Source: Orientallactaga sibirica
Lineage: Eukaryota > Chordata > Mammalia > Rodentia > Dipodidae
Assembly: GCA_036365145.1 (NCBI GenBank)
Contig: JAEOAD010001365.1
Span: 3,617,001-3,681,000, forward strand
Direction: 5' to 3'
Length of the DNA stretch: 64,000 bases
The translations under genes were made by a program, and so were the position numbers. The notes under the pieces are model-generated. The model was not told the DNA's origin and did not search any database. It saw only the letters and a program-made list of their open reading frames with translations. The stretch's first letter is position 1, and the number at the start of each line of letters is the position of its first letter. Positions 22,450 to 33,344 of this stretch are shown in pieces.

Positions 22450-24213
22450 CAGTGAGGAGCTGGGGGCGTGGCTCAGTGGTAGAGCCCTTGTCTAGAATCC
22501 ACAGTGAGGGGCTGGGTCGTGGCTCAGTGGTAGAGCACTTGTCTAGAATCCACAGTGAGGGGTTGGGGGCGTGGCTCAGCAGTAGAGCCCTTGTCTAGAA
22601 TCCACAGTGAGGGGCTGGGGCGTGGCTCAGTGGTAGAGCACTTGTCTAGAATCCACAGTGAGGGGCTGGGGGCGTGGCTCAGTGGTAGAGCCCTTGTCTA
22701 GAATCCACAGTGAGGGGCTGGGGCGTGGCTCAGTGGTAGAGCCCTTGTCTAGAATCCACAGTGAGGGGCTGGGTCGTGGCTCAGCAGTAGAGCACTTGTC
22801 TAGAATCCACAGTGAGGGGCTGGGGCGTGGCTCAGTGGTAGAGCCCTTGTCTAGAATCCACAGTGAGGGCTGGGGCGGGCTGGGAACACTTGTCTAGAAT
22901 CCACAGTGGGGGCTGGGGCATGGCTCAGTGGTAGAGCACTTGTCTAGAATCCACAGTGAGGGCTCTAGAATCCACAGTGAGGGATGGGGTGTGGCTCAGT
23001 GGTAGAGCCCTTGTCTAGAATCCACAGTGAGGGGGGCTGGGTCGTGGCTCAGCAGTAGAGCACTTGTCTAGAATCCACAGTGAGGGGCTGGGGGCGTGGC
23101 TCAGTGGTAGAGGCATTTGTCTAGAATCCACAGTGAGGGGCTGGGGCGTGGCTCAGTGGTAGAGCCCTTGTCTAGAATCCACAGTGAGGGGCTGGGGGCG
23201 TGGCTCAGCGGTAGAGCACTTGTCTAGAATCCACAGTGAGGGGCTGGGGGCGTGGCTCAGTGGTAGAGCCCTTGTCTAGAATCCACAGTGAGGGGCTGGG
23301 TCGTGGCTCAGCAGTAGAGCACTTGTCTAGAATCCACAGTGAGGGGCTGGGGGCGTGGCTCAGCGGTAGAACACTTGTCTAGAATCCACAGTGAGGGCTG
23401 GGGGCGTGGCTCAGTGGTAGAACACTTGTCTAGAATCCACAGTGGGGGGCTGGGGGCATGGCTCAGTGGTAGAGCACTTGTCTAGAATCCACAGTGAGGG
23501 TCTAGAATCCACAGTGAGGGGATGGGGGTGTGGCTCAGTGGTAGAGCACTTGTCTAGAATCCACAGTGAGGGGCTCGGGGCGTGGCTCAGTGGTAGAGCA
23601 CTTGTCTAGAATCCACAGTAAGGGTCTAGAATCCACAGTGAGGGGCTGGGGGTGTGGCTCAGTGGTAGGGCATTTGTCTAGAACCCACAGTGAGGGGCTG
23701 GGAGTGTGGCTCAGTGGTAGAGCACTTGTCTAGAATCCACAGTGAGGGGCTGGGAGGCGTGGTTCAGTGGTAGAGCACTTGTCTAGCATCCACAGTGAGA
23801 GGCTGGGGGCGTGGTTCAGTGGTAGAGCACTTGTCTAGAATCCACAGTGAGGGGCTGGGGGCGTGGCTCAGTGGTAGAGCACTTGTCTAGAATCCACAGT
23901 GAGGGGCTGGGGGCGTGGTTCAGTGGTAGAGCATTTGTCTAGCATCCACAGTGAGGGCCTGGGGGCGTGGTTCAGTGGTAGAGCACTTGTCTAGCATCCA
24001 CAGTGAGGGGCTGGGGGCATGGTTCAGTGGTAGAGCACTTGTCTAGAATCCACAGTGAGGGTCTAGAATCCACAGTGAGGGTTTAACATCCACAGTGAGG
24101 GGCTGGGAGGCATGGCTTAACAGTAGAGCACTTGCTTAGCTTGCATAAGGCCCTGGGTTAGTTCCATACCACAGCAAAATAAATAAATAAATAAATAAAC
24201 AAACAAACAAATA
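22450..24213 (+). repeat. ID-derived tandem array 2 (about 30 units)
   Basis: About 30 direct copies of the same 50-53 bp unit as array 1, each with A box TGGCTCAGTGG, a GGGGGCGTGGC box and TCTAGAATCCACAGTGAGG. The last copy (24100-24213) is a fuller ID with CATAAGGCCCTGGGTTAGTT and an (AAAT)n tail. Units near the right end (23770-24010) often read TCTAGCATCC, closer to the ID parent (CTAGCATGC). Short extra copies of the 20-22 bp TCTAGAATCCACAGTGAGGG piece alone occur near 22960, 23500, 23620 and 24060. About 22870 the A box is deleted from one unit. Confidence 0.95.
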
Positions 24214-24221
24214 ATAACACC

Positions 24222-24368
24222 ATCTGCTGGGCTTGGTGGCACAAGTCTATAATCCCAGCACTTAAGAAGACAAGGTGGAAGGATCAGACCTTCCAGACCA
24301 GCCTGTGCTACATGTTGAGTTCTAGGCCAGCCTGGGCCTACTTGACAAGACTCTGTCTCAAAAATCAA
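24222..24368 (+). repeat. B1 SINE
   Basis: CTGGGCTTGGTGGCACAAGT, TATAATCCCAGCACTTAAG and CAAGACTCTGTCTCAAAAA. Follows directly on the tail of array 2. Confidence 0.8.
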
Positions 24369-24716
24369 ACAACAAGAAACCAGCGGGGGGTCGGGGGGAG
24401 GAGCATTGTTCCCCAGAAGGGACTAAAGCCTTGTGCAGTGGTAGATTGGGGACACTTTCCTGGCTCCTAGGGGCCTCTGGGAGAAAGAAAATAATGCAGA
24501 GAGACAAGGAGGTTGGTTTGGGCTCTCCTGGTGCTGCTGTGAGCCGGGTGGCCTCCAGCATGTCTTGAACCCTTCAGATCATATTTCGTGGATTCAAAAA
24601 GGGGACAAGGGACTCTGCCCTGTGGATGAAGGATGACAGGTGTGACAGCATAGTGGACACCAGAGTGCTGTGGTCAGTGTGCCGGAACAACTCCAGGTCA
24701 GCCATCTCAGGGTGTG

Positions 24717-24760
<44 letters not shown>

Positions 24761-25340
24761 CAGGCATGTGGCCCTGTAATGGCCTCTGGAATGTGATGAC
24801 CCCAAGGCTTCCCAAGGTCAACCCAATGGGCAGATGGGCCGGTGACAATGCTGATCAGAATGTACCCAAGTAGACAGCTTTTCCCTGGGAACATGGCTGT
24901 TTCCCTCAGCTACCTGCTGAGGCATTAGTGTGGGCACACGGCCAAGACCTTCCCCTTCACAGAGCTCATCCTCTTCATGAAGCTAGTGACAGGATTAGAG
25001 CCCAGGCTCTTGAGCCCTTGTGTCAGGCCTCAGCTATGAGCCCACGATTCTGAAATCTCTTCTCTGAGAAAGAGGCCCGGAACCATTTCTGACCAAGCTG
25101 TTTCTTAGCCACCTTATTGGATAACTATTTCTTCTAGGCCCCCTTTCTCCATTTCCTGTATCTTCCCCTGCTTCCTGTCACCCTTTGTGTTTCCTCAGAG
25201 TTGGAGGATCAGTTTGCATCCTTCTTTGAGCTGCCTGGAATCTCCTGGCGTTAGCACGCCTGCGTGAGTCTCCGGGGTTCTGGGCAGGCCCACATCCCAC
25301 GTGTGTTAATTACTTGTCTCGTTAGTTATTTTTCTGACCC
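24369..25340. other. Unique sequence with (TC)n
   Basis: A TC dinucleotide run lies at about 24718-24756. A weak MIR-like 3' end may lie near 24960-25020 (AGTGACAGGATTAGAGCCCA). Otherwise unassigned. Confidence 0.4.
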
Positions 25341-25349
25341 AATACATGG

Positions 25350-25605
25350 CTTGAGGGAGAAAGCATTCGTGGTGGCTCCTTCAGAGGGCTCAGCTCATCG
25401 TGGTGGGAAGACCTCACACATTGGCAGGTCAGGAGGCAGAGACTGGCTGGGACTTGAAGCAGGTTCCATCTTCAAGGCCCGCCTCCAGCAACCTACTTCC
25501 GCTAGCTAAGCCACGGCCCCAAAGGTTCCACGACTTCTCAAAAGAGTACCGCCAGCTAAGGACCAAGTGTTCAAACATGTAAGTCTGTGGGCACTGTGAT
25601 GGCTA
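25350..25605 (-). repeat. MaLR/ERVL-type LTR piece
   Basis: AGCAACCTACTTCCGCTAGC, CCAAAGGTTCCACGACTTCT and GGACCAAGTGTTCAAACATG are, in order, the words of a rodent LTR family seen here in reverse. The same words recur at 51980-52110. Confidence 0.5.
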
Positions 25606-25910
25606 ATATTTCAACTTGACGGGCTCGATCTAGAATCACCTAGGAGACAAGCCTCTATGAGGGAGTTTCTACCCTAAACTGTGGGCGGCACGGTGTATGG
25701 GGTAGGGTCCCAGGTGGGACATGGAAGAGAAAGTGAGCTGAGTGTCAGCATTCGTCACCCCGCTTCTGGATTCCAAATGTAACCAGCTGCCTCAAACTCC
25801 TGCCGCCATGACTTCCTTCCCAGGATGCACTGTACCCTTGACCTGTGAGCCAAAGTAAGCTTTGGGCCTTTGTCAGGGTATTTTATCACAGCAACAAGAA
25901 AAGGAACTAG
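25606..25910 (+). repeat. MaLR-type LTR
   Basis: Begins TGTGATGGCTAATATTTCAA, then CTTGACGGGCTCGATCTAGA, and ends CAGGGTATTTTATCACAGCA, then ACAAGAAAAGGAACTA. Compact and nearly complete. It sits back to back with the reversed LTR on its left. Confidence 0.7.
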
Positions 25911-26120
25911 GGCTGGAGAGATGGCTTGGCAGTTAAGGAGCTTGCCTGCGAAGCCTAAGGACCCATGTTCGACTCTCCAGGTCCCATGTAAGCCAGATGC
26001 ACAAGGTGACACACACATGCACACACATCTGGAGTTCCACTGCAGTGGCTGGAGGCCCTGGTGCACTAATTCTCACTCTCATAAAGAAAACGAAAGGAGG
26101 GAAGGAAAGATGGTAGGTAG
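25911..26120 (+). repeat. DIP-like SINE
   Basis: Head GGGCTGGAGAGATGGCTTGG through CTGGAGGCCCTGGTGCAC. Inserted at the 3' end of the LTR: AAGAAAAGGAACT before and AAGAAAGGTACT after suggest the target duplication. Confidence 0.88.
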
Positions 26121-26247
26121 GAAGGGAGGAAGAAAGAAAGGTACTAATATTGGCACATTTTACATTGAAACCATAGCACTCCACATATCCGTTCCAATTT
26201 CTGAAACACCACCATCATTCTTCAGGGAATAAGAACAGCTGCTCCAC

Positions 26248-26452
26248 AGGCTGGAGGGATGGTTTAGTGGTTAAGGCGCTTTCCTGCAAAGCCAAAGGAC
26301 CCAGGTTCGATTCTTCAGGACCCACATAAGCCAGATGCAGACGGTGGTGCATACGTCTAGAGTTCATTTGCAGCAGATGGATGACCTGGCATGCCCATTC
26401 TCTCTCTCTCTCTCAAATAAGTAAATAAATAAATAAGTAAAATTAAAAAGAA
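26248..26452 (+). repeat. DIP-like SINE
   Basis: GGCTGGAGGGATGGTTTAGT, GGTTCGATTCTTCAGGACCC, TC run and (AAAT)n tail. Full length. Confidence 0.9.
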
Positions 26453-26534
26453 AGAGAATAACTGCTCTTTGCAGAGCAGATCTGGGCCAGGAATCAGGGC
26501 TGGTGGGCAGCTCTTTCACTTTCTGGGGTGCTCA

Positions 26535-26657
26535 TTCTGTAGTGTAGACTAATCTAAAATCACTACATAGACCAGGTTGGCCTTGACTTCATGGTAATCA
26601 TCCTGCCTCAGTGTCCTGAGTGCCGGGGTTATAGGAATGAGGCACCATGCCTGGCTC
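26535..26657 (-). repeat. B1 SINE
   Basis: CACTACATAGACCAGGTTGG, GTGCCGGGGTTATAGG and CACCATGCCTGGCT are reverse B1. Confidence 0.75.
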
Positions 26658-26884
26658 CTTGGCCAGGAAGGGGTGTCTCCCTGGGCCTGACAGACCACTG
26701 CCATGATGGCCTAGACACCTTCTTCCCCAGCCTAGGGTGGACAAGCCTGCAGAGGAAACTTGTCCTCCAGCCCAAGAAATTGCTGGGTCCACATTCACCT
26801 TAGCCTCGCCATGAAACCTGGGCTCACAGTCAGCTCGGCTCCTTGGTGAGATATTGAGGTCAAATTTATTTTGATGCTTTGGTG

Positions 26885-27008
26885 GGTTTTTTGTTTGTTT
26901 ATTTTGAAACATGGACCTACTACATAGCCGGGGCTGGCCTTGAACTTGAGATCTTCCTGCTCCAGCCTCCCTAATGCTGGGATTACAAGTGTGTGACACC
27001 ATGTTAGG
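26885..27008 (-). repeat. B1 SINE
   Basis: TACTACATAGCCGGGGCTGG, GATCTTCCTGCTCCAGCC and GTGCTGGGATTACAAG-like words. Diverged. Confidence 0.75.
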
Positions 27009-27029
27009 CTTGTTGCCTCTTTTCTTAAC

Positions 27030-27355
27030 AATTTTTGTTTTTTATTTTTTGGGATGTGTACATATGTATGTGTGTGTGTGTGTGTGTGTTCATAGGAGTG
27101 AGTGCGGATGTGTGCATATGTGTGTGTGTGTTCATACGAGTGAGTGCAGATATGTGCATGCACGTGTCTTGGTCAGAGGACAATTTTCAGGCTGTGTCCC
27201 TCCCCTTCCACTTTGTCTGAAACAAGGTCTATCGGTGTCATTGATGTTCACGGCTATGCTTACCAAGCTTGTACAGGGGGCTGGGGATTTGAACCTGGGT
27301 ACCCAGGCATGAGCAACAAGCACTTTATCTGCTGAGCTATCTTCCAACCTCAGTG
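27030..27355 (-). repeat. B4-like SINE with GT-rich part
   Basis: Minus-strand composite: the left side is a GT/GTGCATATG-rich tail (27066-27160) and the right side is a tRNA-like head (TTTATCTGCTGAGCTATC reversed). In between is a degenerate B1-like segment. This order is that of rodent B4 elements. Confidence 0.55.
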
Positions 27356-27359
27356 CCTC

Positions 27360-28159
27360 TGGGCTGCCTGGTTCTGGTCTTTGGGTTTGCCCATCCTCCA
27401 GCAGCTCCATAGCGATCCTTGCTCCAGGTTGGCCCATCGCAGGGTGAGGGGTCTGAAGATCTAAACACACCTCAAATGAAATGGTAGATATCATTTAAAT
27501 ATCGATCTAGTGAACACTTCATTTTTTTTAAACTTTGGGATACAGTTTAAAATTCTAGGATACATCTCTGTCACAATTTAGTAAATGTTGTTTAACTTGG
27601 ACCACCCTAATTCAATGTCCATGCCATGTGGGGCTGGGCAGCAGTTGACTCTTTTTCAGTCAGACAGTGGGCACTGGCTTGCAGAAGGACATCTCCCCTT
27701 GCTAGTATGGACGATGGAGTTTGAGGTCTCTTAACACTAGAGTATTTCTGTGTATCTTCTCTCTGTACCCAGCAATGAAGGGGCCCATTACAAATAGTTC
27801 TCTTGACTCAATCAAGTTGGCATGCTTGCCTCTCTCTTTTGGCTATATGTTCTTAGTCATTAACTGAGGTGACTATTACGACGAGGAAATGACTGCATAA
27901 TATAAACAAGTGGCACTTCTTATTAAATGCTCTCTAACGTGGAGAGCTCGTTAATTCTCTCAGACTCTTTCTGGCTTAGCCCAGAATGGCTGGACTCAGC
28001 TGCCTTTAATGCACCTGCTGGTGGTGCTCCAGAGCAGGGTGTCTTTAGGTTGTTCAGCTGCATCTGCCTTCAGTGGGGTCTGAGGGGGACAGTGAGACCT
28101 CTGAGGGCAGTATCTCATCTCCAGCACCATCAGTCCAGAGAGCATTTTCAACTGCCAGG
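27360..28159. other. Unique sequence, part candidate regulatory
   Basis: 27830-28020 is AT-rich and unique, with ATTACGACGAGGAAATGAC and GAGCTCGTTAATTCTC. The rest shows nothing recognisable. Confidence 0.35.
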
Positions 28160-28450
28160 TGTGATGACTCAGGACTATAATCCCAGCACTCACTCAGGAG
28201 GCAGATGTAGGAGGATTTGAGAGCTGGGGAGATGGCTCAGCCATTAAAGGTGCTTATGTGCAAAGCCTGCCTACCAGGGTCCAATCCCTTGGTACTCATA
28301 TTAAGCCAGATGCACAAAGTGGTGAATGCACCCAGAGTTCTTTTGCAATGATAAGAGACCTTGGGGCTCTCCCCCCTCTCCCTCTGCTCACAAATAAATA
28401 AAATAAAATAAAATGATTTTTAAAAAAAGAAGTAGGAGGATTTTGTATTT
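28160..28450 (+). repeat. B1 fragment split by a DIP-like SINE
   Basis: A B1 starts AGGTGTGATGACTCAGGACT and is cut at GATGTAGGAGGATTT. A DIP-like SINE (28220-28432) follows, and after its (AAAAT)n tail the words AAGTAGGAGGATTTTG return. The repeated GTAGGAGGATTT is the target duplication, so the DIP-like copy is younger than the B1. Confidence 0.85.
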
Positions 28451-31095
28451 TAGATGGGCATGGGCTGCATACAGAGGCTCTCTCCCCCCTCACACACACA
28501 CACACATACCTCCTTTACCCTGATCAAGGACCTTTCCATTGTATGGCAGGAAAGGAGTGGGGTTTAAGTATCTTTTAAGTTCCTGAGCTAGCTGAAAGCA
28601 TTTTTTTCAATGCAAACTTGAATGTTGTTCTAAATTTAATGCTTAGTATTAAGAATCAGGTTTGGAGATTTTTTTTTAAAAGAAAGGATTGCTTTGAACT
28701 GAACAAAAATATTTCTACTGGAAAATTCCAGATATATTTATCAGACGGCCAGTAGGAGTATGCCCTTGGGTAAGGCTGTGCCTTAAAGGTGAGGCATATG
28801 ATGGAATGGGCTTGGGGTGTGACAAAGGTAGAGGTGACACGTGTGGCAATGTCAAATCCAGACTAGAAAGATCTTATTTTGGAGGAGCCTGGAGTCCTGT
28901 CCCTCAGAGATGGAAACCAAAGGCACGGTCAGACTCCACAGTGACTGCCTCCTGCCTGAGGACAGACACTCCAGTTCTCCCAAACCCAGAGAGTTGGTTG
29001 GTCTCCAGGTTTGCTCAGAGCCATAGAGCGCGTGGGCAGCCGCAGCAGAGAAGGAAACTCAGCGGCAGGTACTGCCTTGCTCCACGTGGTCTGAGCAAGT
29101 GGTATTTTCACACTGTGCCTGGAGCCCACACAACACCTGGTAGTATGAGTCGTTCTGCTGCAACTGCAAACAAAAGCCTGAGGGAGATGCGTCCAAGGAG
29201 ACAAACCCAGGAGAAGCCCGTCCTTCAGGTAGAGTGGCCTTACAGGGACATTCAAATGGACCAGACCAGGAGCGCTTGTTCCATGACTGGCAGTCAAGCA
29301 GCACCCTTCATCTGCAGCCTTTGCAGTCTCTACAGGCAAGACCTTAGAGAGGGTCACCAGGACTTACCCCGCAGGTTCCTGTGGAGAAGAAACTGGAAAG
29401 CTGACACAGGTTTGCTGCCTCAGATGTCCTAGGACTTTTTACACTGCAAAGAGATAATGCAAAAAAATTTAAAAATTACCATCCACTCCTTTGGTCCTAT
29501 GTCCTCCTACGTGGCCCCTCTCAGCTTGGCTAAGCCATCCTCCAGTGAAGACCTGTCTAGGTCAGAAAGCTCTGGAAGCAAAGGATACAACCTGTAGGTA
29601 ATTTGTGGGAGTGGTAGCTACAATGTTGTCTGGTACCTGGGCGCAGGAGTATTCTAAAAGGCTACATCTGGACCCCTAGAAAAATGGAACCTTGTTGCTG
29701 AAAATAGAAGACAGTTGGGTCAGGAGCTGAGACAAGCAATTGCTGCTTTGTTGCTGAGTTCACCTGAGCTCAGGAAACTTCATCCTGCACACACAGCCAG
29801 CGATGCCCTGGAGTTCAGAGTCTTGCCCACTGGCGTCCTGTCTGTAGCCATGGAAACAGAGAGACGGTCGCCTTCCTGTCTGCTTTCGTACTGGAGACAT
29901 CTTGCTGTCAGTTGTGTTTAAAGTTAGCTTGAAAAAAAAAAAAAAAACAAGACAGCCCATAATCTCCTCTTTTGACACCATGCAAAGAGCCCTGTGGCAT
30001 GAGGGCAGTCATAAAGTTCCCAGCATGGAGCTTGTCACATTCTGTCCCCTATCCCTGACCTCAGATGGATCCACCTGTCTTCTTGAACTTAGCAGTGATG
30101 TCTTGGGCTCACATGGATCCACCTTCCCCAATTGTTTCTGCAGTCACACCCTCTCCCAAGATTCAAGGGCCTGGGCCCAGCTCAGCCGTGGTTACAGTGT
30201 GCTGAGATGGCCTCTGGGCCCCAGCTAGCACAGGCTCTGGGTGAAGCCCAGCTCCCTTGATGCCCAGGACATTTTCCCCCAGGTACAAGTTGCCTAGAAA
30301 AGCCTTTGAGAATCTTCTAGAGACCAGATAGGAGATGCTGAGGTGAGCAGCTTGTCATTAAGCAGGCAGGTAGGCAGGCAGACAGACAGACAAAGACTTC
30401 CAACTAGAAGATGAGGCCGACTGTGATGGTGTCATGTCAGCAGTGGTTAAGTTGTATGTTGGGGGGACATTTGACTGGACCTGTCCTTACTCATAGTCCC
30501 AAAGAGCCAGAGAGATCATAACTTAATATGTATTTTGTGAAGCACAGAGAATATTCTGGCAACTATAGACAATGAATTCTCACTTTCATACTCAACAAAA
30601 GACAAGAATAGAAAATTAGAAGCTATGATTGCTAGTTTCTGGAAAACAAACCTACCATTTGAGAAAGACGATGTCTAGGGCGCAGCCCTCATCAGCCAGG
30701 GTCATTTGAAGGTGTCCACAAGGATGGTGAGGATGTCATTTTTGTAGACTAAACAGATTGCTCACCAAAGAACTCCAAAACATTAGGCCAACATTATCCC
30801 ATCTTCAAGCTCGTAAGCAGGTAGCACCGTGTGGAGTAGGCAAAGGCTATCGGGACACAGAGACAAGACTTTGAATTTGGACAGTCTATTTGAAGGCACT
30901 CTCGGGATGTACGTGACAGGCCAGCAAGCAGTGGTGGCAGTAAGGACCGTCCTCAGGACAGAAGCAGAGGTAACAGTGCGTAAGGCTGAAATTGTGTCCT
31001 GAACTTGAATTTGAGTCGGCTGCAGGAATATAGGAAGGGCCTTAGCAGGATCTACTATGATGTCACAATCAACACTACACAAACAACTCTACATA
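28451..31095. other. 2.6 kb without recognised features
   Basis: Mostly unique. A 208-codon plus-strand open frame (28806-29432) and a 142-codon minus-strand one overlap each other. Neither has a family motif, and both are probably chance. Near 30364 there is a short AGGC/AGAC repeat. No splice-flanked exon was identified. Confidence 0.4.
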
Positions 31096-31099
31096 CTTT

Positions 31100-31255
31100 T
31101 TTTTTTTTTTGCTTTTAGTTGTTTTTCTTTTCTTTTTTTTTAATGAAGTAGGGACTCACTTTAGCCCAGGCTGGCCTTGAACTCATAGCAATTCTCCTAC
31201 CTCAGCCTCCTGAGGGCTGGGATTACAGATGTGAGCCACCACACCCAGCTTAGTT
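31100..31255 (-). repeat. B1 SINE
   Basis: Poly(T) at the left, then AGGGACTCACTTTAGCCCAG and GGGCTGGGATTACAGATG, CCACCACACCCAGCTTA. Confidence 0.85.
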
Positions 31256-31444
31256 TGGTTTTAGTAAAGTCTCCTTATTGCATGGAAGATGAGCTGATGT
31301 AAGGCGCCAGTGGTAACAGTTATGCCCCGAGGTGATGTTTGGAAGATGGCGACAATGCTGGGCGCATAGTTTTGAACGCGCCGCTCACAGACGTACAGCA
31401 GCCCTGCAACAGCCTATGGGAAATGCCAGCAACAAAATCAGAAG
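31256..31444. other. Unique CpG-containing stretch
   Basis: Contains GTTTTGAACGCGCCGCTCAC and CAGACGTACAGC, more CpG than its surroundings. No repeat or gene recognised. Confidence 0.3.
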
Positions 31445-31555
31445 GCAGCCAGGCATGGCGGTGCGCACCTATAACTCCAGAACTTGGGCGCTGAGACTGA
31501 AGGATTAGGAGTTTGAGGCCAGACTGGACCACAAAGTGAAACTCTTCCTCAAAAA

Positions 31556-31590
<35 letters not shown>

Positions 31591-31592
31591 AC
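31445..31592 (+). repeat. B1 SINE with (AAAT)n tail
   Basis: AGCCAGGCATGGCGGTGCGC, ACCTATAACTCCAGAACTTG and an AAATAAAT tail of about ten units. Confidence 0.82.
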
Positions 31593-31861
31593 AAAACAAT
31601 AGAAATAGCATCAAAAGCCAAAAATCTAAAGTGCAATGTGACCCCTAAACACACATGTAGATTAACAAGTAGGGGCTAGGCATTACTAGTTGCAAAGCGT
31701 GTGGTGTTAGCACCTGTGAAGAGGGAGACTAAGGGGAGAGATAGGGTCCTTGTCATCCCTAAGGGCAGAAGCCACCAAGCATAGGCAATAAGCAGATGGA
31801 AAACGCAGAGCCCTACACTGAGAACAGTGGCTGGAACAAGGTGGGCTTCTGGAAGTTGGGT

Positions 31862-31972
31862 TTTTTTTTTTTGTTGTTGTTGTTTTTTTACTGTTTGGTA
31901 CTGGGGACTGAACCCTTGACCTTGTACATACTAAGCAAGAGTTCTAAAACTGCACTATGCCCCTAGTTCACT
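31862..31972 (-). repeat. ID SINE
   Basis: Poly(T)/GTT tail at the left, then GGTACTGGGGACTGAACCCT and CATACTAAGCAAGAGTTCT. Single-copy ID in reverse. Confidence 0.7.
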
Positions 31973-31979
31973 TTCTACT

Positions 31980-32048
31980 TTTAAATTTGAGACAAGGTTT
32001 CACATGCGTAGGCTGACCTTGTCTTCACTCTGTAGCCCAGGCAGACTT
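31980..32048 (-). repeat. B1 fragment
   Basis: GAGACAAGGTTTCACATGCG and CTGTAGCCCAGGCAG. Truncated where the LINE copy begins. Confidence 0.55.
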
Positions 32049-33085
32049 TTTTTTTTTAATGTATAATTTTATTATTGACAACTTCTATACTTACTGACAA
32101 TAAACCATGATAATTCCCTTCCCTCCCTCACTTTCCCCTTCACAATGCCCCTCTCCATCAGATACCCTCCCTCTCTCCGTTAGTCTCTCTTTTACTTTGA
32201 TGTCATCTTTTTCTCCTATTATGAGGGTCTTGTGAAGGTATTGCTAGGCACTGCGAGGTCATGGATATTGAGGCCAATTTGTGTGTGAACGATTGAATTG
32301 TAATCAGTCCTACCCTTTCTTTGGCTCTTCTATTCTTTCTATTGCCTCTTCCACAATGGATCCTGAGCCTTGGAAGGTGTGGTAGAGATGTGTCAGTGCT
32401 GAACACTCCTCTGTCACTTCTCAGCACTATGTTGCCTTTTGAGTCATCCCAGAGGTCACCACCATCTGAAAAGAGAAGCTTCTTTAACTAAAAGTGAGAG
32501 AAGCATTAATATATGAATATTAAGTGTAGTGCTTACAGGGCAGTTTGGTGACCATAATAAATAGCATAATAGCATTAGGCCAGATAAGAGCAGGCTTTAT
32601 ACCCCTAAGGCTCATGACCTCCCCTGCCATAGGCTTTTGATTACGTTTTCTGTACCAGTCCTTTAGAGCGGGACTTCAGTCCAATTAGAGAGCAGTTGGT
32701 TTCCCCCCGAGCAGACATGCCACTATTGCACCCATTTGGACATTAGGCCTGTGTGGCCAAACTTGAGGCTTCTAGTGTCCACTGTTTTCACCATTGATGA
32801 CTTCTGTCTCCCACAGGGCTGTATGAAGTGCATCTTTTTCCAGCTTTCAGTTGGCTGGTCTACAGGGAGAAGGTTTTCAGCTCAGCACCAGCTTGATTTC
32901 TCAGTGACCTTACTGCCAAGGCACGTGGAGTCTTCAGCAATAGGGTCTTGCCATGTATTTCTCAAGGGAAACCAAGGGTCTTGGCAATAGCCTGTAATGT
33001 TTTGGAGGCAACAGGGACCTCCCTGGCCAACAATGCACTGGGAGGTATCCCATCATAGGAACTGAAAATTTTCTAATAACAATCT
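32049..33085 (-). repeat. LINE 3' UTR-type repeat, copy 2 (longest)
   Basis: Reverse orientation, starting with TTTATTATTGACAACTTC (the A-rich 3' end reversed). It shares with the copies at 2345 and 55560 the reversed words CACTGCGAGGTCATGGATAT, CCTGAGCCTTGGAAGGTGTG and CACTTCTCAGCAC. It extends about 600 bp further 5' than the others, so it shows more of the element. No ORF2 sequence recognised within it. Confidence 0.65.
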
Positions 33086-33099
33086 ATGGCTTCTGGATG

Positions 33100-33177
33100 A
33101 ATCTGTGATCTTCCTGCCTCAGCTTCCAGAGTAGCTAGGATTCTAGGTCTGGGCCACCAGGCCCAGATATACATCGT
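33100..33177 (-). repeat. B1 fragment
   Basis: GATCTTCCTGCCTCAGCTTC, CAGAGTAGCTAGGATTCTAG and CCACCAGGCCCAG. Confidence 0.6.
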
Positions 33178-33344
33178 GAGGTCTTCCTCAATCAGGATTG
33201 CTTATGTGCCATGGGTGTCCAGTGGAAAACAGATCTAAAGAGAATGGAACATTCTAGACCATGGAACAAGCCAGTCACGTCCTCCTGCATGGACACGCAC
33301 CTGCACTGAGGAGAAACTGCTGAATGCAGAATCTGAAATGGGAT

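Noticed and set aside
22658..22897. Repetitive frame reading GSVVEPLSRIHSEGLGR-like units, also at 8195-9147 and 47427-47741
   Set aside because: It is the translation of the ID-derived array. The unit length is a multiple of three only in parts, and the frame dies at each irregular unit.
22450..24213. CRISPR-like regular repeats
   Set aside because: The whole unit is repeated with no unique spacers, and the unit is plainly the head of an ID SINE in a mammalian genome.
26974..27312. Cys/Val-rich frame over GT repeats
   Set aside because: It is a translation of the GT-rich tail of a B4-like SINE.
28806..29432. 208-codon plus-strand open frame
   Set aside because: No recognised motif, it overlaps a 142-codon frame on the other strand, and no splice or codon support. 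A length like this can occur by chance in 64 kb.
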